Of a stretch of DNA of 23,366 nt, positions 1 through 6,911 are shown one piece after another (position 1 is the first letter of the stretch; each line of letters starts with the position of its first letter). This DNA comes from Clostridiales bacterium (GTDB lineage Bacteria; Bacillota; Clostridia; Oscillospirales; Oscillospiraceae), in contig SFPN01000027.1 in assembly GCA_004551945.1 (NCBI GenBank), positions 1-23,366 on the forward strand, written 5' to 3'. The position numbers and the translations under genes were made by a program. The notes beneath the pieces were generated by a model. It saw nothing but the letters and a program-made list of their open reading frames with translations, made no database searches and was not told the DNA's origin.

Positions 1-98
1 GAACATACTTCTCAGGCCGCAAGTGTGGGGTCCGTGCGCCAAGGGCGCACAGACCCTGCGCGCAGCGGACTGCGATCCCCTCTTGTCGGAAAAGGCTT
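1..98 (+). repeat. Structured dispersed repeat, copy A
   Basis: This stretch matches 17087-17184 at 91 of 98 positions. The match ends abruptly at base 98 on the right and may extend beyond the window on the left. It folds into a long helix (28-40 with 44-56, loop AAG; one C/A mismatch; extendable to 24-60 with wobble pairs) followed by a small hairpin CGCAG-CGGA-CTGCG at 61-74. Downstream, CCTCTTGTCG (79-88) pairs perfectly with 108-117. No convincing protein is encoded. The element faces the end of a minus-strand gene. It could be a non-coding RNA, a terminator-associated mobile repeat or a processed 3' UTR. The repeat itself is directly seen; the function is unknown. Confidence 0.85.
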
Positions 99-120
99 TT
101 CCTTTTTCGACAAGAGGAGG

Positions 121-160
121 AAAAAGCAGCAGGAAAGCCAAGGCTTTCCTGCTGCTTTTT
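121..160. terminator. Bidirectional intrinsic terminator
   Basis: A perfect 15-bp stem (AGCAGCAGGAAAGCC pairing with its complement, loop AA) is flanked by AAAAA on the left and TTTTT on the right. It therefore works for both strands: it ends the minus-strand DUF3169 gene, which stops at 165, and any plus-strand RNA coming from repeat copy A. Confidence 0.92.
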
Positions 161-164
161 CCTG

Positions 165-956
165 TCAGAGAACCTGCTGCCCGCCTTTTTCACCGGCTTC
201 CAGCCTCATGGAGGTAACAATATAGCTTACATTCAGAACCAAAAAGATCACGCACACACAGAGAACAGGCAGGATGCCGGTTCCCAGGGTCAACTGGGCC
301 ATGAGAGCAGCCGTCCAAAGAATCAGGCAGGTGATGCTGGTGATTTTGCAGGCCCGGTGGCTTGCCTTGTAGATCATGGTTTTCTGCCCCTCGTCGCAGC
401 TGCTTTCCCAGGTTTTCTGGAAGTTCAGCTCAAAGAGGCTGCCCCGCTTTTCCGGGTTCATGGCCTTTTCCATCTTCAGCGCGGTATTCTGCACCGCGAG
501 AATCCAGACATAGCCGAGAAGGAAGATCACCAGGACCGCAAGGATGCCAAAGCCTTCGGTTTTCTTCCCCAGGTCCGTCCAGTCAGCCAGCTGGATGGCC
601 AGCGAAAAGGCAAACAGGTTCAGAATCAGAGCAATGTTGCCCAGCAGAATGGGATGGTTCAGCAGATGCTCTATGGTGTCCAGCACGGTTTCCTCTTCCC
701 CGTCCCACGCGGCGAGCAGGCCCTTTGCCTTTCGGTTGATGATCAGGCAGGCGGCAAACAGCACCAGATTATACCCGGCAAACAAGAAGGGAAACATCCG
801 GGTGATGCTTTCCATCGCGCTCTGCGGCAGCGGGCGGATATTCCCGCCATACTCTGCCATAAACATGCCAACAAAATAGCCCAGAACGCCGCAGGCCAGC
901 ACGATCAGGATAAACCGGACGATCAGGCGGCGTTCCCGTTTCTCTGTCTGTTTCAT
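165..956 (-). CDS. DUF3169-type membrane protein
   Basis: A 263-residue integral membrane protein with about six hydrophobic segments (roughly residues 12-33, 53-75, 100-122, 135-157, 203-222 and 225-247), a basic N-terminus (MKQTEKRERR) and a polar loop near residues 165-200. The overall pattern matches DUF3169 proteins, which are membrane proteins of unknown function often encoded beside small XRE regulators. It starts at ATG inside the ATGA overlap with the upstream regulator, so the two are translationally coupled and probably regulated together. A strong terminator follows nine bases or less after the stop. The membrane location is clear from sequence; the family name is from recall of the pattern, and no biochemical role can be assigned. 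Confidence 0.8.
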   Translation of the reverse strand: MKQTEKRERRLIVRFILIVLACGVLGYFVGMFMAEYGGNIRPLPQSAMESITRMFPFLFAGYNLVLFAACLIINRKAKGLLAAWDGEEETVLDTIEHLLNHPILLGNIALILNLFAFSLAIQLADWTDLGKKTEGFGILAVLVIFLLGYVWILAVQNTALKMEKAMNPEKRGSLFELNFQKTWESSCDEGQKTMIYKASHRACKITSITCLILWTAALMAQLTLGTGILPVLCVCVIFLVLNVSYIVTSMRLEAGEKGGQQVL

Positions 957-1165
957 AGCTCTCCATCCTCCACATACTCAAAAATATCCTCAACGTGCAC
1001 GCCGCAGACCTTCGCGATTTTCAGAGCAAGGGTGACCGAGGGGGAATAGTCTCCCCGCTCGATCTGAGAAATGGTCTGCCGGGATGTGCCCACAAGCGCC
1101 CCCATCTGCTGCTGGTTCACGCCCAGCTTCGCGCGGTATTCTTTCAAATGATTGTATAGCGGCAT
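953..1165 (-). CDS. XRE-family HTH transcriptional regulator
   Basis: A 70-residue single-domain DNA-binding protein. It is almost entirely a Cro/C1-type helix-turn-helix: residues around 16-40 include LGVNQQQMGALVGTSRQTIS followed by QIERGDYSPSV. There is no effector domain, as is typical of the short regulators paired with membrane proteins. The start is supported by GAGGTG upstream of ATG. Its stop overlaps the start of the DUF3169 gene by 4 nt. Three near-identical dyads lie over its own promoter (1198-1275), so autorepression is the natural inference. Whether it responds to a ligand or works through the membrane protein cannot be seen. Confidence 0.93.
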   Translation of the reverse strand: MPLYNHLKEYRAKLGVNQQQMGALVGTSRQTISQIERGDYSPSVTLALKIAKVCGVHVEDIFEYVEDGEL

Positions 1166-1197
1166 GACACCTCACCTTTTCTGTTTTTGGTTTTAAA

Positions 1198-1275
1198 TGA
1201 CAACTTTCCTTGTCATCATGATTCTACCATATGACAAGAATCCTTGTCAATATGGTTTGACAACTTTTCTTGTCA
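1198..1275. promoter_or_regulatory. Three operator dyads TGACAA-N6-TTGTCA
   Basis: Three perfect dyads of identical architecture occur at 1198-1215 (spacer CTTTCC), 1232-1249 (spacer GAATCC) and 1258-1275 (spacer CTTTTC). Their centres are 34 and 26 bp apart. The middle one covers the -35 and spacer of the regulator promoter, the first lies at the expected transcription start, and the third is upstream. They are the probable binding sites of the XRE regulator at 953-1165; the sites are seen, the assignment is inferred. Confidence 0.88.
1221..1250 (-). promoter_or_regulatory. Promoter of the XRE-DUF3169 operon
   Basis: Reading the minus strand, TTGACA (1250-1245) is followed by an 18-bp spacer and TAGAAT (1226-1221), giving a near-consensus sigma-A promoter about 60 bp upstream of the regulator ATG. 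It is overlapped by the operator dyads. Confidence 0.82.
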
Positions 1276-1305
1276 TTCTCACAATTCGTCCCTTGCAGGA
1301 AAAAA

Positions 1306-1344
1306 ACATGCCCTTGTTTTCCCCAGAGGAAAACAAGGGCATGT
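1306..1344 (-). terminator. Intrinsic terminator of the nudF-walRK-yycHI operon
   Basis: A perfect 17-bp stem (1306-1322 with 1328-1344, 5-nt loop) is followed on the minus strand by a run of six T. It lies 12 bp after the stop of the last gene of the operon. Confidence 0.93.
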
Positions 1345-1356
1345 CAAGGTTTTCTA

Positions 1357-1851
1357 TCAGGCCGTGCCTGCCAACGTCAGGGTGCCGGCGGCGCAGTCCA
1401 GGCGGTAGGTGCCGCTGTCGGTTTCGATCTGCCACACCGGGGTGAACACCGCCCGGGTCTCATCGCTGGCGCAGGTGTACCCCTCCGTAATGCTCCGGAT
1501 CTCCGAGCAGCTGGTTCCTATCTCCTCCAGGCCCACGGCGAAATCCACCAGCAGGGTCTCCGGCTGGCGCATGGACTGGACCTCCCAGGTCACCCCCGCC
1601 GGAGGGCTGGACTCCTGGTCCAGCAGCTGGTCCTGGGAGGGCTTGCTGGTCTCCCGCAGGCTGCTCTCCCAGGGGACGGTCTCCTCCTGGACGGCGATGC
1701 CCCGGTTTTCCAGGTAGAGCAGGGCCTGCTCCCGGCCCAGCTCCTCATATCGCTGGGTCTGGCGGTTCTGGCTGACCACCACCCCCAGCAGGCAGAGGTT
1801 CAGCGCGGCCAGCAGGATAATCACCGCCAGCTTCAGCTTCGTTCGCTCCAT
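1357..1851 (-). CDS. YycI-like WalK regulatory partner (short form)
   Basis: A 164-residue bitopic membrane protein with one N-terminal transmembrane helix (about residues 7-27, LKLAVIILLAALNLCLLGVV) and an extracytoplasmic remainder. The N-terminal plan (helix, then a short charged stretch, then a segment like YLENRGIAVQEETVPWES) resembles YycI. Its place as last gene after walR, walK and a YycH-like gene also matches. In Bacillus, YycH and YycI form a membrane complex that tunes WalK activity. This protein is much shorter than Bacillus YycI (about 280 residues), so part of the fold is missing or replaced. SD GGAGG precedes ATG; the gap to the upstream gene is 12 bp. The family call rests on topology and context as much as on residues. 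Confidence 0.7.
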   Translation of the reverse strand: MERTKLKLAVIILLAALNLCLLGVVVSQNRQTQRYEELGREQALLYLENRGIAVQEETVPWESSLRETSKPSQDQLLDQESSPPAGVTWEVQSMRQPETLLVDFAVGLEEIGTSCSEIRSITEGYTCASDETRAVFTPVWQIETDSGTYRLDCAAGTLTLAGTA

Positions 1852-1863
1852 GCCCTCGCCTCC

Positions 1864-3147
1864 TTATCCCGGCTCCCGGACGATCCAGGCCGTTGATGTC
1901 TGGCCGCTGCCGTCGTCCCGGCAGCACAGCTGCAGCTCTTTGCCGCTCTGGCCCATGGCTCCGGCGGCGGCGGCGGCCTGCCGCAGAGGCAGGACGGCAC
2001 AGAGCTGGTCAGTCTTTTCGTACTGGCGGAGCCGGAGCTCAAAGCTGCTCAGGCGGCTGTCCCGGAAGGAGAACCGGGCGGCCCAGCCCTCTTCTCCCAG
2101 CTGAACCCAAGCGCCGTTCAGCAGATAGCAGAAGGTCAGCTCCACCTGGCCGTCCTCCAGAGTTTCGATGGACTGGCACCGCAGGCTGCCCGCCCCGGGC
2201 AGGTCCGCCATGAGCTGATCCAGGATTTCCTCCGCCTTGCTCTGCAGATCCCAGGCCTGCTGGGACAGGGCTTGATACCGTGCCTCCCCGCTCTCGGCCC
2301 CGTGGAAGAGGACCGTACCGTCCGTCTGCAGGCGCAACGTGTCCGCCCCCTCCCGGATGACAGTGCCGTCGGCAGACTCATAGACCGAGGCCGCCCTGGC
2401 GTTAAAGTCCAGCTTCTCCAGCAGGGATTGCCGTCCTGTCTCATCCAGGTCCGTCAAAGGGCTGGTCGAGGTATACACCGGGCAGGTGGGAGCCTGGTTC
2501 AGCACCATGGAGCTGCCGGGGCACAGGTCCGCCAGCTCCGGCAGTTCAAAGGCAAAATGGCTGTCGTTAACAGGCAGACTCTCCAGCGAGGCGGGCAGGC
2601 TGATGCTCCCGTCCTTGATCCGGCCGGTGTAATATTCCCCACTCTCCTCCTCATAGTAGGAAAGGCTGTCCACCCGGCCGCCCTGGGCGGTAACCAGGAA
2701 CAAGCGCCCCGCGCTCACCGCCTGGTCGTTTTGGCCCCGGAAGGACACGTTAACGAGAAAATCGTAGCAGACCCAGCTGTCGGACTGGGTGATGGTCTGC
2801 TGCCACTCCTCCTGGGTGATGGACTTGGTCCCCTCCATGGCAGTGAGGGACCGAAGGAGCAGCTGCTCCAGACCGCCGCTGTAGAGACTGTCCACCTGCT
2901 CTTGGTCATACTGCACCCCGAACCGCCCCGTCTGGGTCTGGACCATCAGCCCCACAGGGTTCCCCCGGGACAGGGTGACCCCCTGGTCCCCGGCGTACAC
3001 AGACGTCCCCGTCTGCCCGGCCGTATTGCCGGTGAGGGTTTGGAACATCCCGGTCTTCCCCATCAGGAAGATGGCGGAGCAGGCCAGCAGAACAATGAGC
3101 AGGTTTTCCAACTGGTCCAGCCGCTGGCGGCTGAGCTTCCTCCTCAT
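1864..3147 (-). CDS. YycH-like WalK regulatory partner
   Basis: A 427-residue protein with a single N-terminal membrane helix (about residues 14-33, LLIVLLACSAIFLMG) and a long extracytoplasmic part. Length, topology and position directly after walK match YycH, which with YycI controls the WalK kinase in Firmicutes. Sequence similarity to YycH cannot be measured here and these partners diverge strongly, so the call leans on context. ATG overlaps the walK stop by 4 nt (ATGA), indicating coupled translation, with GGAGGG inside the walK end as ribosome site. The C-terminal region is rich in Ala and Gln. No catalytic motif was seen. Confidence 0.75.
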   Translation of the reverse strand: MRRKLSRQRLDQLENLLIVLLACSAIFLMGKTGMFQTLTGNTAGQTGTSVYAGDQGVTLSRGNPVGLMVQTQTGRFGVQYDQEQVDSLYSGGLEQLLLRSLTAMEGTKSITQEEWQQTITQSDSWVCYDFLVNVSFRGQNDQAVSAGRLFLVTAQGGRVDSLSYYEEESGEYYTGRIKDGSISLPASLESLPVNDSHFAFELPELADLCPGSSMVLNQAPTCPVYTSTSPLTDLDETGRQSLLEKLDFNARAASVYESADGTVIREGADTLRLQTDGTVLFHGAESGEARYQALSQQAWDLQSKAEEILDQLMADLPGAGSLRCQSIETLEDGQVELTFCYLLNGAWVQLGEEGWAARFSFRDSRLSSFELRLRQYEKTDQLCAVLPLRQAAAAAGAMGQSGKELQLCCRDDGSGQTSTAWIVREPG

Positions 3148-4913
3148 AGCTGGGGCCCTCCAATCTTCAGCTCCATGCGGACGGTGGTGCCGGGACCCTC
3201 CCGGTCCACCAGGGTCAGCACACCCTCATGGCGCTGGATGATCTCCTGGGCGATGGACAGCCCCAGGCCAGTGCCGCCGGACTCCCGGGACCGGGCCTTG
3301 TCCACCCGGTAGAACCGCTCGAAGATCCGCTCCCGGTCCTCCTTGGGGATGCCGATGCCGTTGTCCTCCACCTCCAGCCACACCCGGTCCTGGGTCCGGC
3401 CGGCCATCATGAGAATCCGCCCGCCGTCGGGGGTGTATTTGATGGCGTTGGAGAGAATATTCATAATGACCTGCAAAACCCGCTCCCGGTCTGCCCGGAC
3501 GGCGGGCAGGTCCCCGTCGCCCATCAGCTTCAGCACATGGCCGTGGCGCTGGGCCTCCAGCAGGACCGCCTGATAGCTGTCCCGCAGGACTTCTCCGAAG
3601 GGGAACTCCGTCAGGTTCATCTCGCTGTGGCCGGAGTCGAACCGGGACAGCGCCAGCAGGTCCCGGACAATGTGGGTCATCCGGTCGCTCTCGTTGAGGA
3701 TCACCCCCAGGAAGGAGGCCATCATGTCCGGGGGCAGGTCCGGGTTCTCCGCCAGAGTCTCCGCATAGCTGCGGATGTTGGTGATGGGAGTGCGCAACTC
3801 GTGGGACACGTTGGCCACAAACTCCTTGCGCATGGTCTCGTTTTTCACCTGCTGGGTTACGTCGTGGATCACCGCCAGGACCCCCGCCTGCTTCTCCCGG
3901 TCGAAGGGGACCAGCAGCAGAAGGAGAATCCGGTCGCCCCGGACGGTCTCGCTGTCCAGGCAGTCTCCCTCCAGGTTCAGAACAGTATCCAGGGAGGCGA
4001 TCTCCCCAAACAGGTCGTCGTAGCCCACAGCCCCGCCTACGGGGATGGGCATGTTCAGCATCTCCTCGGCGGCGGGGTTGGAGTGGATCACCTCGCCCGA
4101 CCGGTTGAAGGCCACCACGCCGTCGGTCATGTGGAGGAAGAGGGTGCTGAGCTTGGTGCGCTCGTTCTCCACCTCCTGGATGGTGGTCTGGAGCTGTCCG
4201 GCCATGTCGTTGAAGGCCCCGGTGAGCACACCGATCTCGTCGTGGGAGGAGACCTGAATCCTGTGATCAAAGTCTCCCTCTGCCACCCGCTTGGCCCCCC
4301 GGGTCAGCGCCCCGATGGGGGTGACCATGGCCCGGGAGAGCAGGAAGGACAGCAGCACCGAGATCACCAGGCCGAAGAACAGGGCCTCGATAATCAGTTG
4401 GAAAATCTGGCTGTTCAGCTCCTGGACGGTGGCCCGCTGGTCCAGAATGTAAATAATGTAGTCCTGGCCGCCCCGCTGAATGGGAATGGCCAGGTCCAGG
4501 TAGGCGGCGGTCATGTCGCTCCGGTTGCCCTCCTCCCCCTGGTTCATGGCGCAGAGGAGGTTGGGGGTCATTTCCAGATAAGGGCCGTTCTTGTCGTCAG
4601 ACCCGGCCAGGTAGCTGCCGGTCTTGCCGTCCAGAATATAGTAATCCCGGTTGCGGCCGTCCACGCCCAGCTCGCCCACGTAGGCCTGAAGAACCTGGTC
4701 CAGGGCCTGAACCCCGTCCGTCTCCCCTTCCTTGGGGGTGGTCAGATCCCGGACAAAGGCCGGCTCGCCGAAAACCTCCGACATCTGGGCGTAAAAATCG
4801 TTCAGAAAGAAGCGGTTGACGGAGTTGACCAGAAAGGCCCCGGCGATGGTCATCAGGCTCACCACCAGCAGGACCATGATCAGCACCAGCTTCATATGCA
4901 GACTTCGCAGCAC
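3144..4913 (-). CDS. walK: Sensor histidine kinase WalK
   Basis: A membrane sensor kinase of about 589 residues. In order: transmembrane helix 1 (about 9-30), an extracytoplasmic sensor region (about 35-165), transmembrane helix 2 (about 170-195), HAMP (about 196-250), PAS (about 255-350), HisKA with phospho-acceptor His near residue 371 in VSHELRTPITN, and HATPase with NILSNAIKYTPDGG (N box), DNGIGIP (G1), FERFYRVDKARS (F box) and GGTGLGLSI (G2). It autophosphorylates and passes phosphate to WalR to control wall hydrolases and wall growth. I chose the GTG start at 4913 because GGAG lies 9 nt upstream; an in-frame TTG at 4928 has no ribosome site, and ATG at 4895 is an alternative. It overlaps the YycH-like gene by 4 nt. 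Confidence 0.93.
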   Translation of the reverse strand: MLRSLHMKLVLIMVLLVVSLMTIAGAFLVNSVNRFFLNDFYAQMSEVFGEPAFVRDLTTPKEGETDGVQALDQVLQAYVGELGVDGRNRDYYILDGKTGSYLAGSDDKNGPYLEMTPNLLCAMNQGEEGNRSDMTAAYLDLAIPIQRGGQDYIIYILDQRATVQELNSQIFQLIIEALFFGLVISVLLSFLLSRAMVTPIGALTRGAKRVAEGDFDHRIQVSSHDEIGVLTGAFNDMAGQLQTTIQEVENERTKLSTLFLHMTDGVVAFNRSGEVIHSNPAAEEMLNMPIPVGGAVGYDDLFGEIASLDTVLNLEGDCLDSETVRGDRILLLLLVPFDREKQAGVLAVIHDVTQQVKNETMRKEFVANVSHELRTPITNIRSYAETLAENPDLPPDMMASFLGVILNESDRMTHIVRDLLALSRFDSGHSEMNLTEFPFGEVLRDSYQAVLLEAQRHGHVLKLMGDGDLPAVRADRERVLQVIMNILSNAIKYTPDGGRILMMAGRTQDRVWLEVEDNGIGIPKEDRERIFERFYRVDKARSRESGGTGLGLSIAQEIIQRHEGVLTLVDREGPGTTVRMELKIGGPQL

Positions 4914-4963
4914 GCCATCACACTCCAATCAGCTTGGCGAAAAGGGCCGCTTGTTCAAAGCGG

Positions 4964-5674
4964 TCAGATATCTTTCTGGAAATAATAGCCCGCGCCCCGG
5001 CGGGTGATGATGTATTTGGGCTGGGCGGGGTTGTCCTCCACCTTTTCCCGCAGGCGGCGGACGGCCACGTCGACCCCCCGCACGTCACCCACATAGCCCT
5101 CGTAGTTCCACACCCGCTCCATGAGCTCCTGGCGGGAGAACACCTGCCCTGCGTTGGAGGCCAGGTAGGTGAGCAGTTCAAACTCCCGCTGGGTCAGCTC
5201 CAGGTCCGCCCCATCCTTGAAGGCCTGGCTGGCCCCCTTGTCCAGGACCAGGCGGCCCAGGTCCAGCCGGTTGTCCCGGCTGGGGCCAGCGCTCTGGCTC
5301 ACCATGTCCGCCCGGCGGATGTTGGCCTTCACCCGGGCCATCAGCTCCCGGATGGAGAAGGGCTTGGTGATGTAGTCGTCTGCCCCCAGGTCCAGACCCA
5401 GGATCTTGTCCTTCTCCGCCTCCCGGGCGGTGATGATCAGCACCGGGGTGCTGTAGCCCTTGTCCCGGATGGTCTTGCAGACCTCGAAGCCGTTCATGGC
5501 CGGGAGCATCAGGTCCAGCAGGATCAGGTCCGGGTTCTCCTCCAGGGCCAGCTTCAGGCCCGCGGCCCCGTCGTAGGCCTCCAGGGTGCGGTAGCCCTCC
5601 TTCTGCAGGTTAAAGCGGAGGATGTCCACAATGCTCTTTTCATCCTCCACGATCAGAACCGTTTTCCTCTCCAT
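4964..5674 (-). CDS. walR: Response regulator WalR (OmpR/PhoB family)
   Basis: A 236-residue response regulator. The receiver domain (1-120) has the acidic pair E10-D11, phospho-acceptor D54 in LILLDLMLP, T82 in IITARE, and K104 in YITKPF. The C-terminal winged helix (about 135-233) contains LTQREFELLTYLASNAGQVF and the recognition region GDVRGVDVAVRRLREKVED, which is typical of WalR/PhoP-like regulators. It acts as the DNA-binding output of the adjacent kinase. SD AGGAGG lies in the 9-nt gap after the NUDIX gene, and walK follows 50 nt downstream. Company with walK, YycH-like and YycI-like genes favours WalR over PhoP/PhoB. Confidence 0.94.
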   Translation of the reverse strand: MERKTVLIVEDEKSIVDILRFNLQKEGYRTLEAYDGAAGLKLALEENPDLILLDLMLPAMNGFEVCKTIRDKGYSTPVLIITAREAEKDKILGLDLGADDYITKPFSIRELMARVKANIRRADMVSQSAGPSRDNRLDLGRLVLDKGASQAFKDGADLELTQREFELLTYLASNAGQVFSRQELMERVWNYEGYVGDVRGVDVAVRRLREKVEDNPAQPKYIITRRGAGYYFQKDI

Positions 5675-5683
5675 ATGTCCTCC

Positions 5684-6229
5684 TTACGCCTTTTGCTCCT
5701 GCATCAGCAGGGAGGCCTTCAGAATGCCCGCCAGGGTCTTGCCGTCCTTGATTTCACCCCGGCGGACCATGTCCAGCACCTGGTCATAGGGCACCTGGAG
5801 CACCTCCAGGAACTCCCCGTCGTCCGGGTGACCATTCCCCCGGACCAGGTCCCTGGCAAAGAACAGGTGGATCTTCTCAGCAAAGATTCCAGGGGAGGAG
5901 AAGCTCTCTCCCATGGACAGGAAGGTTTTGGGCTCCAGGCCGGTCTCCTCCGCCAGCTCCCGCAGGGCCCCCTCTCTGGGGTCCTCTCCGGGCTCCAGCT
6001 TGCCGGCAGGCAGCTCCAGCACCGTCTCTCCCATGGGATAGCGGAACTGGCGCACCAGGGTGACCCGGTTCTCCTCGTCCAGGGCAAACACCGCCACCCC
6101 GCCGGGGTGCTCCACCACCTCCCGGTTGGTAATCCGGCCGTCCAGCAGCCGGGCCTTGTCCCGGCGGACGTTTACGATGATGCCTTCATACACGGTCTGC
6201 TGAGAGACCATTTCTTCTTTCAGTTCCAC
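5684..6229 (-). CDS. nudF: NUDIX hydrolase, ADP-ribose pyrophosphatase type
   Basis: A 181-residue NUDIX enzyme with a complete Nudix box at residues 76-98 (G76, E82, R90-E91, E94-E95, G97: GKLEPGEDPREG then ALRELAEETGL). The upstream stretch LVRQFRYPMGETVLELPAG is the hallmark of the ADP-ribose pyrophosphatase branch, which splits ADP-ribose into AMP and ribose 5-phosphate with Mg2+. It starts at GTG with GAGGTG 7-8 nt upstream. It is the first gene after the promoter at 6307-6335 and only 9 nt before walR, so it is co-transcribed with the WalRK system. Exact substrate choice within the NUDIX family is inferred. Confidence 0.9.
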   Translation of the reverse strand: MELKEEMVSQQTVYEGIIVNVRRDKARLLDGRITNREVVEHPGGVAVFALDEENRVTLVRQFRYPMGETVLELPAGKLEPGEDPREGALRELAEETGLEPKTFLSMGESFSSPGIFAEKIHLFFARDLVRGNGHPDDGEFLEVLQVPYDQVLDMVRRGEIKDGKTLAGILKASLLMQEQKA

Positions 6230-6306
6230 GTTTCTACACCTCTGCTTTGTTATCCTTTGTTTCGCGGGAGCGTGTCCCGGATTCCTTTTTTGTCAATTAG
6301 AATAGT

Positions 6307-6335
6307 ATTATACCATAGTTTCGCGGCGCTGCCAA
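6307..6335 (-). promoter_or_regulatory. Promoter of the nudF-walRK-yycHI operon
   Basis: On the minus strand TTGGCA (6335-6330) is separated by exactly 17 bp from TATAAT (6312-6307). This is the only strong promoter found upstream of the five-gene operon. Confidence 0.85.
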
Positions 6336-6386
6336 CTTCTTTTCCCCGGGGGCAGCCGGAGGAAGGGCAGGTGGGAATCATTGCAT

Positions 6387-6416
6387 TTGCCCGGGAAGGG
6401 CCCCATCCGGTATAAT
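6387..6416 (+). promoter_or_regulatory. Probable promoter of the small unknown gene
   Basis: A consensus -10 TATAAT (6411-6416) lies 31 bp before the ATG at 6447. The -35 is poor (TTGCCC at 6387-6392, 18-bp spacer). It is divergent from the nudF operon promoter. Confidence 0.55.
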
Positions 6417-6446
6417 GGTGCCATCTCAGTTTCCCAGGAGGCTTTT

Positions 6447-6707
6447 ATGAACCTTTCCCAATCCGGCGGCGGGACAGCCCTCTTCTTCTCCCGGGAGGAG
6501 CTGGCCGCCCTTCAGCTCTCCCCCCATGGGCTCACCCAGGCCCAGGCACTCCGGCTTGTCCGGGACGCACTGGCCCGGGCCCGGCAGCCCATCCCCCCCG
6601 CTATGGAGCTTATTTTCTTTCCTTCTCGACAAGGCGCCCTCTTTTTCGTCCTGCCCCAGCTGCCCCAGGCAGAGGAAGGCTGCAAATTTTCTGTTGGATT
6701 TGCATAA
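6447..6707 (+). CDS. Small protein of unknown function
   Basis: An 86-residue protein that I do not recognise. It starts at ATG with GGAGG 5 nt upstream, the best ribosome site in the frame; an upstream in-frame ATG at 6381 lies before the -10 element and is unlikely. Predicted structure is mixed: a helix near residues 15-47 (SREELAALQLSPHGLTQ, then ALRLVRDALARAR) and a hydrophobic strand pair near 54-70 (MELIFFPS, GALFFVLP). There is no signal peptide or membrane span. It has its own -10 element and no clear terminator before the murA leader. Codon use looks like the neighbours. It is probably a real conserved gene, but the role is unknown. Confidence 0.6.
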   Translation: MNLSQSGGGTALFFSREELAALQLSPHGLTQAQALRLVRDALARARQPIPPAMELIFFPSRQGALFFVLPQLPQAEEGCKFSVGFA

Positions 6708-6774
6708 AAAATGAAAGATTTTCACCGCAATCTCACATTTTGTTAATTTTCTTCTTTTATTTTCTTGCAGGGGA

Positions 6775-6783
6775 TGCTATAAT
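6775..6783 (+). promoter_or_regulatory. Extended -10 promoter of murA
   Basis: TGCTATAAT gives a perfect -10 with the TGn extension, which compensates for a weak -35 (TTTTAT at 6755-6760, 17-bp spacer). Transcription would start near 6790, leaving a leader of about 175 nt before murA. Confidence 0.72.
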
Positions 6784-6789
6784 GGCCCC

Positions 6790-6911
6790 AGAGCATGGCG
6801 CTTTATGGCCTGCGCTCCTGTAATCTCCGTATCCATCCGCATACATGTGTGCGCGAAAACCGGAAATGATATATACAGACCGGGGTATCCTGCCCCTGCT
6901 GGTCTGTTTTC
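6790..6911 (+). promoter_or_regulatory. Structured murA leader, candidate attenuator
   Basis: The predicted leader contains three stems: GAGC-GGC pairing with GCC-GCTC across 6791-6817, CGCATA-CATG-TGTGCG at 6838-6853 (one G-U pair), and a terminator hairpin at 6875-6907 followed by TTTTCTT. A terminator between a strong promoter and the murA start suggests conditional readthrough or a separate short RNA. It matches no riboswitch class I can name. The stems are seen; the regulation is inferred. Confidence 0.5.
6875..6911 (+). terminator. Intrinsic terminator in the murA leader
   Basis: ACAGACC (6875-6881) pairs with GGTCTGT (6901-6907), with an inner GGGG/CCCC stem (6882-6885 with 6893-6896), followed by T-rich TTTTCTT. 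It may end the transcript of the small gene at 6447, or act as an attenuator for murA. Confidence 0.7.

Noticed and set aside
23..225. Short open frames reading through repeat copy A and its terminator
   Set aside because: They run through perfect hairpins and a terminator, lack a ribosome site, and the encoded peptides are arginine-rich shadow-like sequence.
1198..1275. Short regular repeats considered as a CRISPR fragment
   Set aside because: The units are 18-bp dyads with variable spacing over a promoter, not direct repeats with spacers.
3228..4985. Long plus-strand open frame (585 codons) opposite walK
   Set aside because: It is antisense to a fully recognisable kinase; its composition (G, V, H, Q-rich) is the usual complement of a GC-rich gene.
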